A DNA stretch of 64,000 bases from Steinernema hermaphroditum (GCA_030435675.1 CM059623.1:12246092-12310091); one strand, 5' to 3'. Numbered from the stretch's first letter, positions 35,962 to 47,203 are shown. Notes: generated by a model not told the origin, from the letters alone. A program made the numbers and translations.

Positions 35962-37029
35962 TCGGCGAGATGAGTGAGCGATCGTTCTTAGCCTTTCGTG
36001 TTACCGGCAATCAGTGCCGGGACTCGGTGAGCTTTTCACCCTATCAATAAACACTTACCATGCGGTTATGGGAAACATGTAGCAGCTAAGTACTCACAGC
36101 TTCATATAGCGATTCCACGGGGTCATTTCTACTTTACGGAAATAGAGGCAAAAGGTAGAAAAAAAGACCCTTGGATTTACAAAAAGTACGGCTACTCGAG
36201 ACAGTATATTTTCAAGTTGACCTCCATAGTTCCCTTTTAGGCGATTAGGAAAGTTCGCACTCGGTGTAATGGTGGAGAGTATTTCAGAATCTTCTGTTCT
36301 CGAGGGGTCTTTAATATGTGCTCCTTAACGATCGGTCGTGTCGTCTGATCGCCCTTTCTGAGGTTCGCTGTATGAGTTGAATGAGCGGTCGTTCATGGTC
36401 GTTCTTGGGTGTCCCGGCTGAGATATCGTGCATGGTGAATGCCATTTGATTAAATATTAAATGAATTGACATAAGCGATACAGGGAGTTGGAAAATTTTA
36501 GTCTGACTCTTCTAAGCCGTTCACTCGTAAACTGTTCCCCAGAAGAAGGCGCCGTTTTTTCACCTGTATTTGTCTTCTTTGTGCCCTTCTTCCTAAAGGA
36601 ATGGGTGCAAAAACAACATAAAAAACAAACGATGAATCGATGAAAAAGGATGAATCGCGATATTCCGGAAGCCGATGTGATCAAGAGCCTGTTCCAATGA
36701 GCCAAAAGTGCGTTTGAGCCGAATCATAGTGACCTAAAACTTTCTTAGATTTGTATAGAGGCGCTGGAGACGTAGTTATCGTTCCCGATCCCGAAGGCTT
36801 GAACATGAAAATATAGAAAATTTTAATGATTGTGAGTCACATCCACAGCCTCGTCTGTCGCACAGACTCTACGCGCTTTCCCCAATATCATCGTACCTAA
36901 CCTGATAAATGACAGAACTTTCTTCGAATTTTTCAAGAAAATTTGCCTTCAGCGTCTCAGAACGTCCATGCTCTGGTGTCCTTTGTCGATAGAGGCGTTT
37001 TCCCATTTCCGTCCCGTATTCATTCGTCT
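35962..37029. other. intergenic
   Basis: No gene or repeat that I can support; a few AATAAA-like signals follow the preceding gene at about 36045. Confidence 0.35.
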
Positions 37030-37245
37030 TCAGACAAACATAAAAAAATCTGGAATTGTAAGGGCTTATATTATATATTCTTTTGATGATCCCTCAAATG
37101 GCTGCAGCGGCACGTTTTGTCCAAAAATCCATTACCGTGATATCAAACCCCTCTGCATTTTCATTTTCGATGAAGGCTCACTGGATGAATTCGTATGTTT
37201 TCCAACTGTCACTGTTAATCATAAGAACAATGATGGGTAAGTCGG
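37030..37245 (+). pseudogene. type II family relic with exon 2 fused to exon 3 end
   Basis: The end of a type II exon 2 (FDEGSLDEFVCFP, 37170-37205) is followed almost at once by the end of exon 3 (VTVNHKNNDG), with a normal-looking GTAAGTCGG donor after it. Most of exon 3 is deleted and no exon 4 follows; instead the DNA joins the upstream flank of the next gene. A broken tandem copy of the gene at 37646. Confidence 0.7.
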
Positions 37246-37259
37246 CATAGTTCGCAGCT

Positions 37260-37645
37260 TTTTGTATCGGAAATTGATCAACGCCACAATTCGTTGTCGT
37301 TGCAACCAGTCGCGAACGATCAATCTTCTCTCCACAGTGCCCAAAATCAGTCTATCATCTGCCATTACTGTCTACGGAACATTCGAAAACACCATCTTCA
37401 ATCTAGACATGGAGGATTTTGCAGAACGCCACTCGAGTCAGTCTTTGTGCGACTGCGACCACGTGCGGGTCGGTCGCTCTGTGCTGTTGTGTCGTCTTGT
37501 GCCAGTGATCGGTGAATAAATAGTAACCGTTCATTGTGCCCCTCGTCTTCTACACCTTGTGGATTCAATAAGCAGCGACACTCGGGTCACTGCGAGCTTG
37601 AAGAGCAAGTGTGTCCACGGAATCCCAGCTGCCGCCGCTTACAAG
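37260..37645 (+). promoter_or_regulatory. upstream region conserved with two other type II genes
   Basis: This 5' flank is almost identical to the flanks at 47204-47590 and 63033-63420 (opposite strand). The match may simply reflect recent duplication. It includes open frames in two phases, which are not taken as genes because neither joins the downstream ATG. Confidence 0.4.
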
Positions 37646-38425
37646 ATGATGTTCTTGCCTCTCTCCCTACTGGCTCTGTTGCCAGCGACCGACGCCTACT
37701 ACTACGGCCACCACTACTATGACATAGACCACCCTGAGAAATACTTCATCCAGGCCACTGTACACCCTTCGGTTCTTTGAATCTTTATAAATTTTTTGAT
37801 TTCAGTACAAAGTGCAAACAAAAGATGACGAATACGCCGAAACGACCGCTTGTATAAAATTCACCTTCGGATACGTCAACGAATCGACGAATCAGCTCTT
37901 GTACTACTATGAAGACTCTCCATGGCATGATGGTGAAAAAAAGCATTTCGACAAAGGCCAACTGGATGAATTCGTATGTCTTCCAGTCACTTTCGTTGTT
38001 CATTTTCACGCTTTCCAGACGGATACGCTAGAAGAGTCGAGATACAAGAACGTAGAGAAGGCTTGCCGCTATGAGGCGACCACCCGCGACGAGTACGAAA
38101 CGTGCCTGACCCGGCCTAACATTCTCTTCATCGACTCGTCTCCGCAGAAATTCTTGAATGAATGGGCGCCGGACTGGATCTCAATAACTGTCGCTCTTCA
38201 TCATAAGAACAATGATGAGTAAGTCCACATAGTTTGGAGCTTTCTGTATCGAACATTTGCAGTGTGTGGATAGACGATCTCAAGGGGACGTCCGAATTCT
38301 ACATAAAGGACAAATGGGTCAAAGCAGACCTTAAATACTACGTGAGAGCTTCGGAGAACAAAGGAAGGTGCACCGTCTTCGAAAGTGATAGGAAGATTGG
38401 TATGAGGTATTCCAAATGTAATTGA
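37646..38425 (+). CDS. secreted PLAT-like family member L (type II)
   Basis: Exons 37646-37759, 37806-37973, 38019-38218, 38263-38425; 214 residues from the first of two adjacent ATGs. Signal peptide MMFLPLSLLALLPATDA, then a Tyr/His-rich YYYGHHYYD segment. Exon 2: FTFGYVNEST, LLYYYED, KHFDKGQLDEF, where F-x-KG-x2-DEF is strikingly PLAT-like. Exon 3: EKACRYEA, YETC, EWAPDWISITVAL (PLAT W-x-p-x-W followed by V-x-V). Exon 4: VWIDDLKGTSEF, RCTVFESD, YSKCN. Nearly identical to the minus-strand genes P and R in exons 1-2 and flank. Type II proteins lack the exon 2 cysteine and C-x2-D-W. Confidence 0.88.
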
Positions 38426-39049
38426 TTCGGATAAAATTCAACGTATTGCGACTGGATGCCGAGTGATTTGTTTACAAAAGAGGTCTGTTACATACAGAAA
38501 TAACAAGGATGGATGTGAATTATACTAAACAATCGACATGAGAGCGATCGAATGGTGATTACACAATGAATGTTGCGGATCTGACAGAAAAGAGGTGCCC
38601 GACATGTGCCATCCACATGCCCTAAAGTGAGGGTACGAAAAGTGGCTCTATTAGCAAACGAAAATTTTACGAAAATTCCTAGATATCTGAAGTTGTGAAC
38701 GAGCGAAGCGAGCCCCGTATTCATTTTGCGTGCGGCCTAACATCAAGGCTTGGCATAGGCCCCGGCTTAGGTTCATGCCCCCACCCTCATATCTACATTA
38801 TCAGACATTATGACTTTCGCAGACAATCTGACTTACTAGCACTCTATTCAATGACAAAGGCTTCTCTACTGATAGCTTGGCCTTTGTAGTCTCCGACTTT
38901 CCGAATGACTGTCACTCACTTCTTGTTTACGCCCTGGATCCATTTGTATGCGGAAAATTTACTCGATGTTTGCTGTGTGAAGATTTTCCACATTTTGCAT
39001 CCATAGATACCCTTCTCTGTCAGAGCTTCTTTATCGAATCGTCACGAAA
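38426..39049. other. intergenic
   Basis: Convergent 3' ends of two type II genes. No gene or repeat seen. Confidence 0.4.
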
Positions 39050-39832
39050 TCAACGACATTTGGAATAACGGTTAGCAATTTTAGCGGTTCCCTTGTGTAC
39101 ACTGCACCTTTCCCCGTTCTTCGTAGCTCGCAAGTAGTAGGAACTTGTTCCATCGAGCCAGTCACCGTTTACAAGGAATTGGGACTGTCCGCTGACATCT
39201 CCTGCCCACACACTAAAAATTCCTGTTACATGATGCTGTGACTAATATAGGCATACCCATTCTCCCAGTGATGAACGCCGACGGTCACATCGAACTTATC
39301 CGGCAACCACTCTCGATCCACATCCCAGCCTTTCTTGTAGTTCTTGATCATCTCGATGAAGACGATGTTGGGCCGAGTCAGGCATGCTAGGTACTCGTCC
39401 TCTGTGGACGTCTCTCTGCCGCATTCCTCCTCTATTTTCCTATATCTCGAGTCTTTTAGCGTATCGTGCTGGAAAGTATGGAAATAGCAAAAATGAAAGT
39501 GCATGGAAAACACACGTAATTATCGACTTGGCCGGCTTCGAAATGGCCATCGCCCGGACGTATGGGAGGGTTTTCGTAGAAGTAGACGAGCTTATTTGTC
39601 GTTTCGTTGACGTATCCAAAACTGAATCTCATGTAAGAGTCGGTGCCGGCAAACCATGCGTCGTATGTGCGCACTTTGTACTGAAATCACCAAATTTACA
39701 CGGATTTCAAGGGCCGAAGGGGTGTACAGTGACATAGATGAAGTACTTATCGGAGAAGTAGCGTTTATCGAAGTAGTAGGCGTCGGCCGCTGGCAACAGA
39801 GCCAGTAGGACGAGAGGCAAGAAGATCATCAT
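39050..39832 (-). CDS. secreted PLAT-like family member M (type II)
   Basis: Exons 39728-39832, 39516-39680, 39257-39468, 39050-39212; 214 residues. Signal peptide MMIFLPLVLLALLPAADA, then YYFDKRYFSDKYF. Exon 2: AGTDSYMRFSFGYVNETT, KLVYFYEN, GHFEAGQVDNY, which keeps the GTD turn that L has lost. Exon 3: EECGRETS, YLAC, EWLPDKFDVTVGV. Exon 4: VWAGDVSGQSQF, RCSVHK, YSKCR. An in-frame TAG would result from the earlier ACAG acceptor, so the TTTTTAG acceptor 10 bp further on must be used. Convergent with L. Confidence 0.86.
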
Positions 39833-40682
39833 CTACAGGAGGAACTATGGCTTTGATCCATTTAGAGGGGAAGAGAACCAGGCTGAATTTATGAGTTGAT
39901 TTTGGGAATAGAGATGTGGTGGGGGACGGCAGTATAGAGGCGACTGATATCATACTAGACGATTTTTTGGACAAAAGGCGCCGCTGCAGAAATGTCGAGA
40001 ATCATCAAAGGAATATATCACATCAATAAGCGATCAATAAGCGGATTACTTATCGCTTATTAGTAGGCTGCCACTAGGGGCGGCTTTCTGACGTCTGTGT
40101 ACAGTGATTTGTCAGCGATTCTGGTCCAATCCGGAATAGGCACCCCTATTTTCGCTCCGTCCAGAAAAGAGGAGCAGCAGGGACATTGTCGTAACAAATT
40201 TATTTCAGTGAGAAGCAATAACAGTAAAACTCGATCCCAAATAGTGTCCGTCCTCATCCCCTCTTCATCGACGTAAATGTCTAGCAGTGACAATTTATCG
40301 GAATCTCTTTCGGAGTTTCGAAGCATTTCTCGTCCAGCGTTCTCTTCGTTGTTGCTAATAGTTTGCAGGTATACTACACTCCACTGGCGGAGAAAGTGGG
40401 CCAAATCGGAGGGGGTGACATATATTGAGGTTTCTTTGTCAGAGTTCACCACCAATCTTTACAACAACAACCACTTCATGGCGTCTCTGTTGCACTCGTC
40501 CTCGTCCAATCGGAAATTAGCTCATCAAATTCCCTTAAGTGGTGTCCCGCCGGTCGCAAAACAGGGAGAGGACGCAAACTTGGTCGCTTTCCGAATCGGC
40601 CGAACTGTTGCCACGCTCGCTGCCGCGTTCTTATTCTTTTTGCTTTCTCTGTGCGCGTCTCCACTTCTTCCATTTTGCAGAA
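39833..40682. other. intergenic, divergent promoters
   Basis: Lies between two divergent type II genes. No gene is supported; open frames here do not link to either. Confidence 0.35.
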
Positions 40683-41372
40683 ATGCTTCTCCTCGTGCTC
40701 GCCTTCCTCTCGCTGTCGCAAGTGGGCGACGCCTTCTACTATGGAAAGCGATACTACTCTGGCCTCTCCGTCAACGTATGATCCCTATCCTCGTCATCTC
40801 GCTTGAAACCATCGATGTTCAGTTCACCGTAAACACACATAGTGACCTTCTTGCCGGGACGGATTCCCACATATCATTCAACTTTGGCTACGCCAACAAA
40901 TCGACTCACAAGCTTCTCTACTACTATGAGAACTTCAAGCACGACTATGGCTCTTTCGAACGGAGTGGAGAGGATAAGCTGGTGGGTGCCTCGCCCACCT
41001 AAGAGGTCTTCTTCTTTTTCTCTTTAGAAGGGGATGTTCGGCGCTTGGCAGTACAGAGACATCGAGAGGGCGTGTGCAGGCGACTCGAACACGAGAACGG
41101 AATACAGAACTTGCCTCTCCAAGCCGAACGTTGTGTTCATCCAGATGAGGAAGAATGAGGCGGTCATGGTCGATTTCGGGAAGAAGTGGAAGTTGGCCAG
41201 CATCGAGGTGACCGCTTGCGTCGATGGCTTCTTCTGTGGACGCTCGAAATTTGTCCCGGCCAACGAATGGTTCGATGGAGTCAGCGCTTACTACTTCAGG
41301 TCGTCGAAGTCAGGCGAGAAACACAGAATTCACAAGGGTTATCCTATGGTTGGGAAGTACTATTATCCTTGA
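40683..41372 (+). CDS. secreted PLAT-like family member N (type II, intron 3 lost)
   Basis: Exons 40683-40775, 40823-40981, 41028-41372; 198 residues, the shortest member. The ATG lies 2 bp after CATTTTGCAG, a likely spliced-leader acceptor. Signal peptide MLLLVLAFLSLSQVGDA, then YYGKRYYSG. Exon 2: AGTDSHISFNFGYANKST, KLLYYYEN, GSFERSGEDKL. Exon 3/4 fused: ERACAGDS, YRTC, KWKLASIEV, then a rewritten tail (CVDGFFCGRSK, VSAYYFRSS) ending KYYYP without the terminal YSKC. Independent loss of intron 3, as also seen in K and O. Confidence 0.85.
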
Positions 41373-41583
41373 AAGCTGCCGTGGTAGATGTTGGACCAGT
41401 TACCTGCATAAACCCAGTATACAACCTCAAACTAGCCGAATTATCTTCAACCGGTGCCCCACTACATCACCACATAAGCAATAAACTGTATAATAACAAA
41501 ATAACATACAATGAAGAAAAAAACTATGTACACTATATACAAGACACGACCGCGAAGAGCTTCTGAATCTGTCAGGTTCAACG

Positions 41584-41889
41584 CTACAACTTCATCAACG
41601 GACAAATGGCGAAATCAGTGTGTCCTGATTTCAGAACGTACGTCCCGGGAGAAGCTTGAAAACGAAGAAGACGACCATAGATGAGAACCACGATGAGAAG
41701 GCACGACATCTAGACGAACAGGTGCATCATGGAGCTCCAGAATGAATTGTTGTGTATCTGAAAATGAAGCCATTGTTAACAACCACTTCTCACTTACTCT
41801 TTCTTGTTCTTCCTGGATGGCGTCATTCATGTATCTTTCAAATTCGTCTCCTAGCTCCCGAAGTCGAAGTCCAATATCCAAAGCTGCCG
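41584..41889 (-). CDS. 3' exons of a probable BH3-only cell-death protein (egl-1-like)
   Basis: Exon 41798-41889 (after a TTTATTTCAG acceptor) encodes AALDIGLRLRELGDEFERYM, then an acidic EEQER end. LRELGDEF fits the BH3 consensus L-x3-GD-(E/D)-F and is very close to the core of Bim; BH3-only proteins bind and neutralise CED-9/Bcl-2. Two in-frame 3' continuations exist. An acceptor at 41758 gives 15 more residues and stop 41710. An acceptor at 41710 (GTTCGTCTAG) gives 41 residues starting MSCLLIVVLIYGRLRF, a possible tail anchor, with stop at 41584. The 5' exon(s), between 41900 and 42500, were not identified: no ATG frame joins in phase 1 with confidence. The BH3 call rests on one short motif. 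Confidence 0.55.
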
Positions 41890-43130
41890 CTGAAATAAAA
41901 ACATCGAATATGGTGAACAAAGGGGCCACTCAGAAACGATTCTGGATACGTCTGCTAGAGAGCCTCACAAACAACAATATTTTGCAGATGAGAGCGGACG
42001 GATAACGACAACCGCTTTCTTTCCCGATTTACACGAAAATGTGAAACTCGACAGTCAAGCTTCTCTTCTCGAGACCATTTACGAGGCTGCAGCGAAAAAG
42101 AGCGAACGCCCTGGTAAGGACAGCACTCACTATCCGCATTCGCTTCTACTTCCACTCACCTCTGTTGAATCTCGGTCCGACGTCGCGAGCTTCTATCACA
42201 TACCCATTTCTTCCTGCCAGCCACGGGGGAAGGATGAACGGCGGCGTAACAGGCGCATATCGGTCAGAGGGCCTTAGAGTGGCGGAGATCAGAGTTATGA
42301 AGAATGAAAACATTGAAATGGTTACCTGAAACATGCAATTACAGTAACCAAGCGAGGACCGCGCACGACTGGTCGAAGAGCGAAGAAAACGATGTCTGTG
42401 GCCCGACCAGCCGACAGAGAAAAAGAGACAAATGAAGAAAAAATTCTGCAAAAATCGGAGATCGGAGACAAGACAGACGGAAGAGACAGCGAGACACGCT
42501 CAGCGCTGCAGCCTGGAAAAGATACGAAGCGTGGCAGGACCACTACTGTAGTTACTATGGAAATGTCACGATCGTGTCAGGACCCAAACTGTATTCAAAC
42601 ATGCAATATATCCAGGTAGGAGCCTCGAAGTGTCACCGCAACTACTGTACTTTGAGAACATCTTCACGGAATCGTTACTACAGTTCCTACCGTAACCCAA
42701 AGTGCGACCTCCATGTCGTCGGCTTCTTCTCGTGTGGGCTAAAAGAGTAAAAAAGGACCTTTTGGTCGAAATAGTAGTAGATTGCGGGTAAAACAGCCAG
42801 GCCAACGTGGGGCGGGGGCTCTTCGGATTTTGGATTATCCGAGTTACAATCCGAACAACCAGCTCTTTCTTCAATCCTTAGATCCGCGTCAAAGTCCCTT
42901 CTGATGCTTCAGCGTCATCACTTCTGTCGCTGCACGCGACTGGCTCGGCATGATTTCTCGCGCATTTCTCTCTGCGCGATTTGGAATGAACGGAAGACTT
43001 TTACCGGGCGAGCGAGGCCGGAGAAGGTTCCGGAAGAGGCGCGCGAGAGGCAGACGTTTAGGAATGATTTTCGTCGTGTTGATTCTTGTTGTTCACTCAT
43101 TGAGTGCCACCGCAGATTTTCTGCTTGTTG
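41890..43130. other. unassigned region upstream of the BH3 exon
   Basis: Should contain the missing first exon(s) and promoter of the BH3-like gene on the minus strand; the donor candidates GTGAGTGG (about 42160) and GTAACC (about 42330) are plausible but unproven. No other gene or repeat is supported. Confidence 0.35.
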
Positions 43131-43327
43131 ATATAGTCTATTTTTTCCCGAACTCCACAAAAGCGATCAATCACCGCGCGGTGAGACCGAGAATTCGCTC
43201 CAGCGCATTAAAGAAAGGCAAATATTTCGTGTATTTGTTCGCTGTTTTCAATGCGCTAGAGCAAATTCCGGGTCCCACCGCGCGGTGATTGATCGCTTTT
43301 GTGGAGTTCGAAAAATAGACTATATTG
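43131..43327. repeat. foldback element with about 55-bp inverted arms
   Basis: Arms 43131-43190 and 43270-43327 are near-perfect reverse complements (ATATAGTCTATTTTT, GATCAATCACCGCGCGGTG), separated by about 80 bp. Size and shape fit a MITE or hairpin element; no clear target duplication was found. Confidence 0.85.
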
Positions 43328-43406
43328 ACTCTGCGCGATTTGCTGCTTTATTTGTTGCTCCTTCCTATCGTTCATCTCAAACGTGTCATCGGTCCCTCTT
43401 GATCCC

Positions 43407-44219
43407 TCAACCAAGAGGAGTCTGTCGATATCCGTCACCAGAAGCCGTCAAACGATCAGACATTTTATTCAATTTCACTGTCACTTTTGCTGCGGGAATA
43501 AGTCCAACCTTGAAATACTCACTAGGGAAATATTCACGTTTGATGGAGTCTTTGGCGTCGCTTCGAATATAGGACTCCTTATGGTAGGTGTCAACCCAGT
43601 TGGAATCGCAGTCAGCGAACGGACCGAACGTTGTTTTTTTGACGGCCAGATCCTCCTTGCCCATCACGTACTCGACCTCCGCGTTGATCTGAAGAGGCTT
43701 CCACGCAGAGGAGATTTGGTGCCAGCCGTACTTCTCGATGTTGATGATGTTCGGGGTGAAGCATTTCTCGTACAAGTCCATGCTTTCATTGGCGTACTTG
43801 TAGCAGGCTCGCTCGATAAGAGCAATTATGTCTCCAGATACAGTATCTTTCGCCTGGAACAGGTCCAAAGGAGGTTGAATCAAAGGAGATCCGAAGACAT
43901 ACCACCGTAGTCTCGCTGTTCTCGAAGTTGCTTCCGTCCCATCCGTAGATTCCCTTGACGGGCATGTCCCAAAGGAGAATGTTCTTCTCGTTGATGAAGC
44001 CGAGATGGGGTGTAATGTCTCCATCAGTTCCCGATTGGAAGCACTGAGACGTCACGAACTCAATCTACACAAGACAAAATCCAACAGCTGTATGACGTTA
44101 GAGCACTGGATTACCTTGACCTTGGCAGTTACGTCCACATTGTCGCCTCGATACTTTCGAGAAAACTCGGCGAAGACGACGGCCGAGAATAGGAGCACGA
44201 CAAGAAGTTGTTTCATCAT
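43407..44219 (-). CDS. secreted PLAT-like family member O (type I, intron 3 lost)
   Basis: Exons 44115-44219, 43906-44064, 43407-43853; 236 residues. Signal peptide MMKQLLVVLLFSAVVFA, then KYRGDNVDVTAKVK. Exon 2: TSQCFQSGTDGDI, LGFINEKNILLWDM, SNFENSETT. Exons 3/4 fused: ERACYKYAN, YEKC, AWKPLQINAEVEYV, DCDSNWVDTYHKESYI, then KREYFPSEYFKVG and a 28-residue extension rich in Lys/Thr. Close relative of Q (59429), which shares DCDSNWVD and the FPSEYFKVG-type end but keeps the third intron and stops earlier. The foldback element lies just past its 3' end. Confidence 0.87.
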
Positions 44220-45479
44220 ATTGTCAGAATGCGTTCTGAGTGGAGCACGCGGTTTTTAAGACCTGTATAAACGGTAAAATTAATTCCGTCGTTGCAAAGG
44301 AAGGCCCCTGCTTTGGCTACGTGTCAGCTCCTTCAGCCGCCGAGATTTGATTTTTGATTTATTTGATTTATCTTCCCGAATCAGCGGCTTACGCCGTGCA
44401 GGACGTCTCATAAATGCACAAAGAAGAACAAAGTCACACCGTAGCCGCTGATTTTCTTCTGATTTCGGTGGAGCAGACGAATCCGAATAGAATGCAGCGT
44501 TCCCATTAGTTTGCGCGGGCATCGAAGTCGTGAAGAGCTGATTCCGGAAGTGGAATAGCGGTGGAGTAGAGCCAACGGATCTTCGGTGCGGCTGGCGGCG
44601 AGGACTTCGGAGTTGCAACGCTTCTTCGGCTTCTCTGGCGGCGCGGGTAGAGTCGGGCAGTCATGACGGGCTTCTTGGCGAGACGGTGGAACTACGGCTC
44701 CCTGGTGTTCCAGGCCTTCTGGGAGCCGGGGCGATCATTGTGCCAACAGCGACGGCCGAGAACGACCGCTCACTTAACTCATTCGGCTCAGACAGCCTCA
44801 GAGAGAGAGCGAGTGGACGACCCGACCGATCGCTGGGGGCACAAACGCCGAGAACGAAAACAAATACAGAAGAAGCTTCTAATGCACTGAAGAAAGCGAT
44901 TTGCAGGACAGAAAAGCGTCTTCGTTTGCGTCGACACTCTAAAGCTCTGGGTCTAGCAGAATTTCGGACAAACTGCGCATCTTCATTTTTAGCTTTTTCG
45001 AACGTAGACTCCTTCCAATTGTGTCCTCTGAGACGCTCTGAGGACACCGCCATCAGCGAAGACGCAACTTTTACGCGTAAACAAAGTCGTAAAGTCGCGA
45101 TCGCTCGGGAGATCAACAATAACTTAATTGAGTTAGAAGCTCAATAAACTTAAACTTAATTGCTAAATGAAGCTTTGATGCTAGCAGAAACCTGTGACCA
45201 GCTGACGATTCCGAATAACAGGGTTTATCACGTTGTACAGTGTGGTGCATAAAGATAGCTTCATCTGATCTTTTTCCTGTTTCTGACTCTTTCGAACTAT
45301 ATTGCGTTTTTAGTCACACCGAAAAAAGGGACCCGGAAAAAATGTGTTTGTGGACCGCACCGTATGCACAACTGCACACTTGCACAATATATTCACTGTT
45401 TCCCTGATATTCCAGAATGGTATTTGAATTTATGTATTGTGGCCTCGAAAGAAAAGCGTTCGTATTTCATAGCGAAATT
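44220..45479. other. intergenic, overlapping open frames without support
   Basis: Long open frames overlap on both strands at 44661-45147 in codon-biased, Arg/Ser-rich sequence; none has a recognised motif or joins to exons, and one starts only at TTG or GTG. Not annotated as a gene. Confidence 0.35.
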
Positions 45480-46117
45480 CAAAGCGCTCCATCAGAAAAG
45501 TGCCCTTGGACCTCAGAATCAGCAAAAACTTCCATGCGATGCAGTGTGAACGAAGACATGAAGCAAATCTCGCTCAGAAAAACCACTGGACACGTGCTGG
45601 CGGATCGCAAGAAGCAATATGAAAGGGAGAAATACTAGGGAATCTTAGCCGTGGCCACGAGCAGAGAAATTCGTCGACTCCTGTTCACGGATGAGCAGAT
45701 TTTTCGATCAAATTATTCTCAAATCAGCATAACAAGCGAGTTTTCCGTAAAACAGGTTGTGTTCGATCTGCTGAGTTAAAAAAAGCCACTTCCCACCGAA
45801 GCCTGTCAAGATATGGGCCAAAATAGAAGGGACGAGCCGAACGAAACCCGTTTTTATTGAAAAAGGTGTCAGGATTAACTCGGAAATCTATCGAGAACGG
45901 AATTTGAAGACATATGTGGCATAATTCACTTAAGAACGCTTCAAAAACGACAATTGGGTGCTCCAGAAAGACAGGGCCCAGGCGCATGGATCGAAATCAT
46001 CGATGGAAGTCGCGAATCCGATCTGCCCTAAGTTAGTGAAGCAAGGATATGTGGCCCTCCACTAGCCCCGACCTGAATCCGCTGGACTATTACATCTATG
46101 GATTCTTGGAAAGCCAT
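45480..46117 (+). mobile_element. mariner transposase relic, copy 1
   Basis: Decayed coding DNA with several stops and frameshifts. Recognisable pieces in order: helix-turn-helix end and linker (LRKTTGHVLADRKK), the first catalytic block (LFTDEQIF), KPVFIEKGVRINSE, NDNWVLQKDRAQAHG (mariner NWV-x-Q-D-x-A-x-AH) and PDLNPLDYY-like (SPDLN-x-L) with the third catalytic position. It ends abruptly after GGATTCTTGGAAAG. Not active. Confidence 0.85.
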
Positions 46118-46420
46118 GGACTCACACCGCCAAAATGAATGCACCCCATTATCATTATCACCCCGAATTATCATTATTCTTATTAGAATTCTAAAGTGTA
46201 TCCATTTATGTAGCCGTGACGTTTGTGCGGGGAGAGCTGGCGCCTCATTCTATTTGATGCCGCACAATAAACATCTAAGGCTTTGAATCCCATTTTGCAA
46301 CACGGCAACCGAGCGACCGTGTGACTTTTCCTAACGCCACTCTAGGGCATGTGGATGTAACATGTCGGACACCTCTGTTCTGTCAAATCCGCAACATTTA
46401 TTGAATCATATTGATCATAA

Positions 46421-47203
46421 TCAATGGCATTTGGAATACTTGTCAGCAATCCTAAAGGTCGCCTTGGAAACGGCGCACCTTTCTTTGTTCTCCGAAGCTC
46501 TCATGAAGTATACAGTCTTTTTTATGAACCACGGGTCCTTTGCGTAGAATTCGGACGTCCCCTTGAGATCTTCTATCCACGCACTGCAAATGTTCGATAC
46601 AGAAAGCTGCGAACTATGCCGACTTACTCATTATCATCCTTATGATTAACAGTGATATTTACAGAGACCCAGTCCAGCGCCCAGTCAGGGCAACCGCCTT
46701 TCGGTATAAAATGGAAGAAGAGAATGTTAGGCCGGGTCAGGCACGTTACGTACTCGTCGCGGGTGGTCGCCTCCAGGTGGCAACCCTCCTCTACGTACTT
46801 GTATCTCGACCCTTCTAGCGTATCCGTCTGAAAAGCGTGAAAATGAACAACGAAAGTGACTGGAAGACATACGAATTCATCCAGTGAGCCTTCATCGAAA
46901 CGGAGTCCATCACCATCAAACCATGGAGAGTCTTTATAGTAGTTGAAGAGCTCATTCGTCGATTCATTGACGTATCCATAAGTGAATTGTATCCAAGCGT
47001 CCGATCCGGCATACGACGTTTCGGCTTTTGTTTGCACTTTGTACTGAAATCACCAAATTTATAAAGATTCAAAGAACCGAAGGGTGTACAGTGGCCTGGA
47101 TGAAGTATTTCTCAGGGTGGTCTATGTCATAGTAGTGGTGGCCGTAGTAGTAGGCGTCGGTCGCTGGGAACAGAGCCAGTAGGGCGAGAGGCAAGAACAT
47201 CAT
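46421..47203 (-). CDS. secreted PLAT-like family member P (type II)
   Basis: Exons 47090-47203, 46873-47043, 46628-46827, 46421-46583; 215 residues. Signal peptide MMFLPLALLALFPATDA, then YYYGHHYYDIDHPEKYF. Exon 2: AGSDAWIQFTYGYVNEST, LRFDEGSLDEF. Exon 3: EEGCHLEAT, YVTC, DWALDWVSVNITV. Exon 4: AWIEDLKGTSEFYAK, RCAVSKA, YSKCH. It differs from its duplicate R mainly in the first half of exon 3, where R matches L instead. Its 5' flank equals that of L. Confidence 0.88.

Noticed and set aside
37262..37519. Open frame conserved in three copies upstream of L, P and R
   Set aside because: Open in two phases at once and lies in a recently duplicated 5' flank; conservation there is explained by the duplication, and it does not join the downstream ATG.
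44661..45147. Overlapping 150-codon frames on both strands
   Set aside because: No recognised motif, no splice partner, and the minus frame lacks an ATG start. Could be a real gene on either strand, but not supportable from sequence alone.
45364..45549. Short frames before the mariner relic
   Set aside because: They overlap the decayed transposase and show no independent features.
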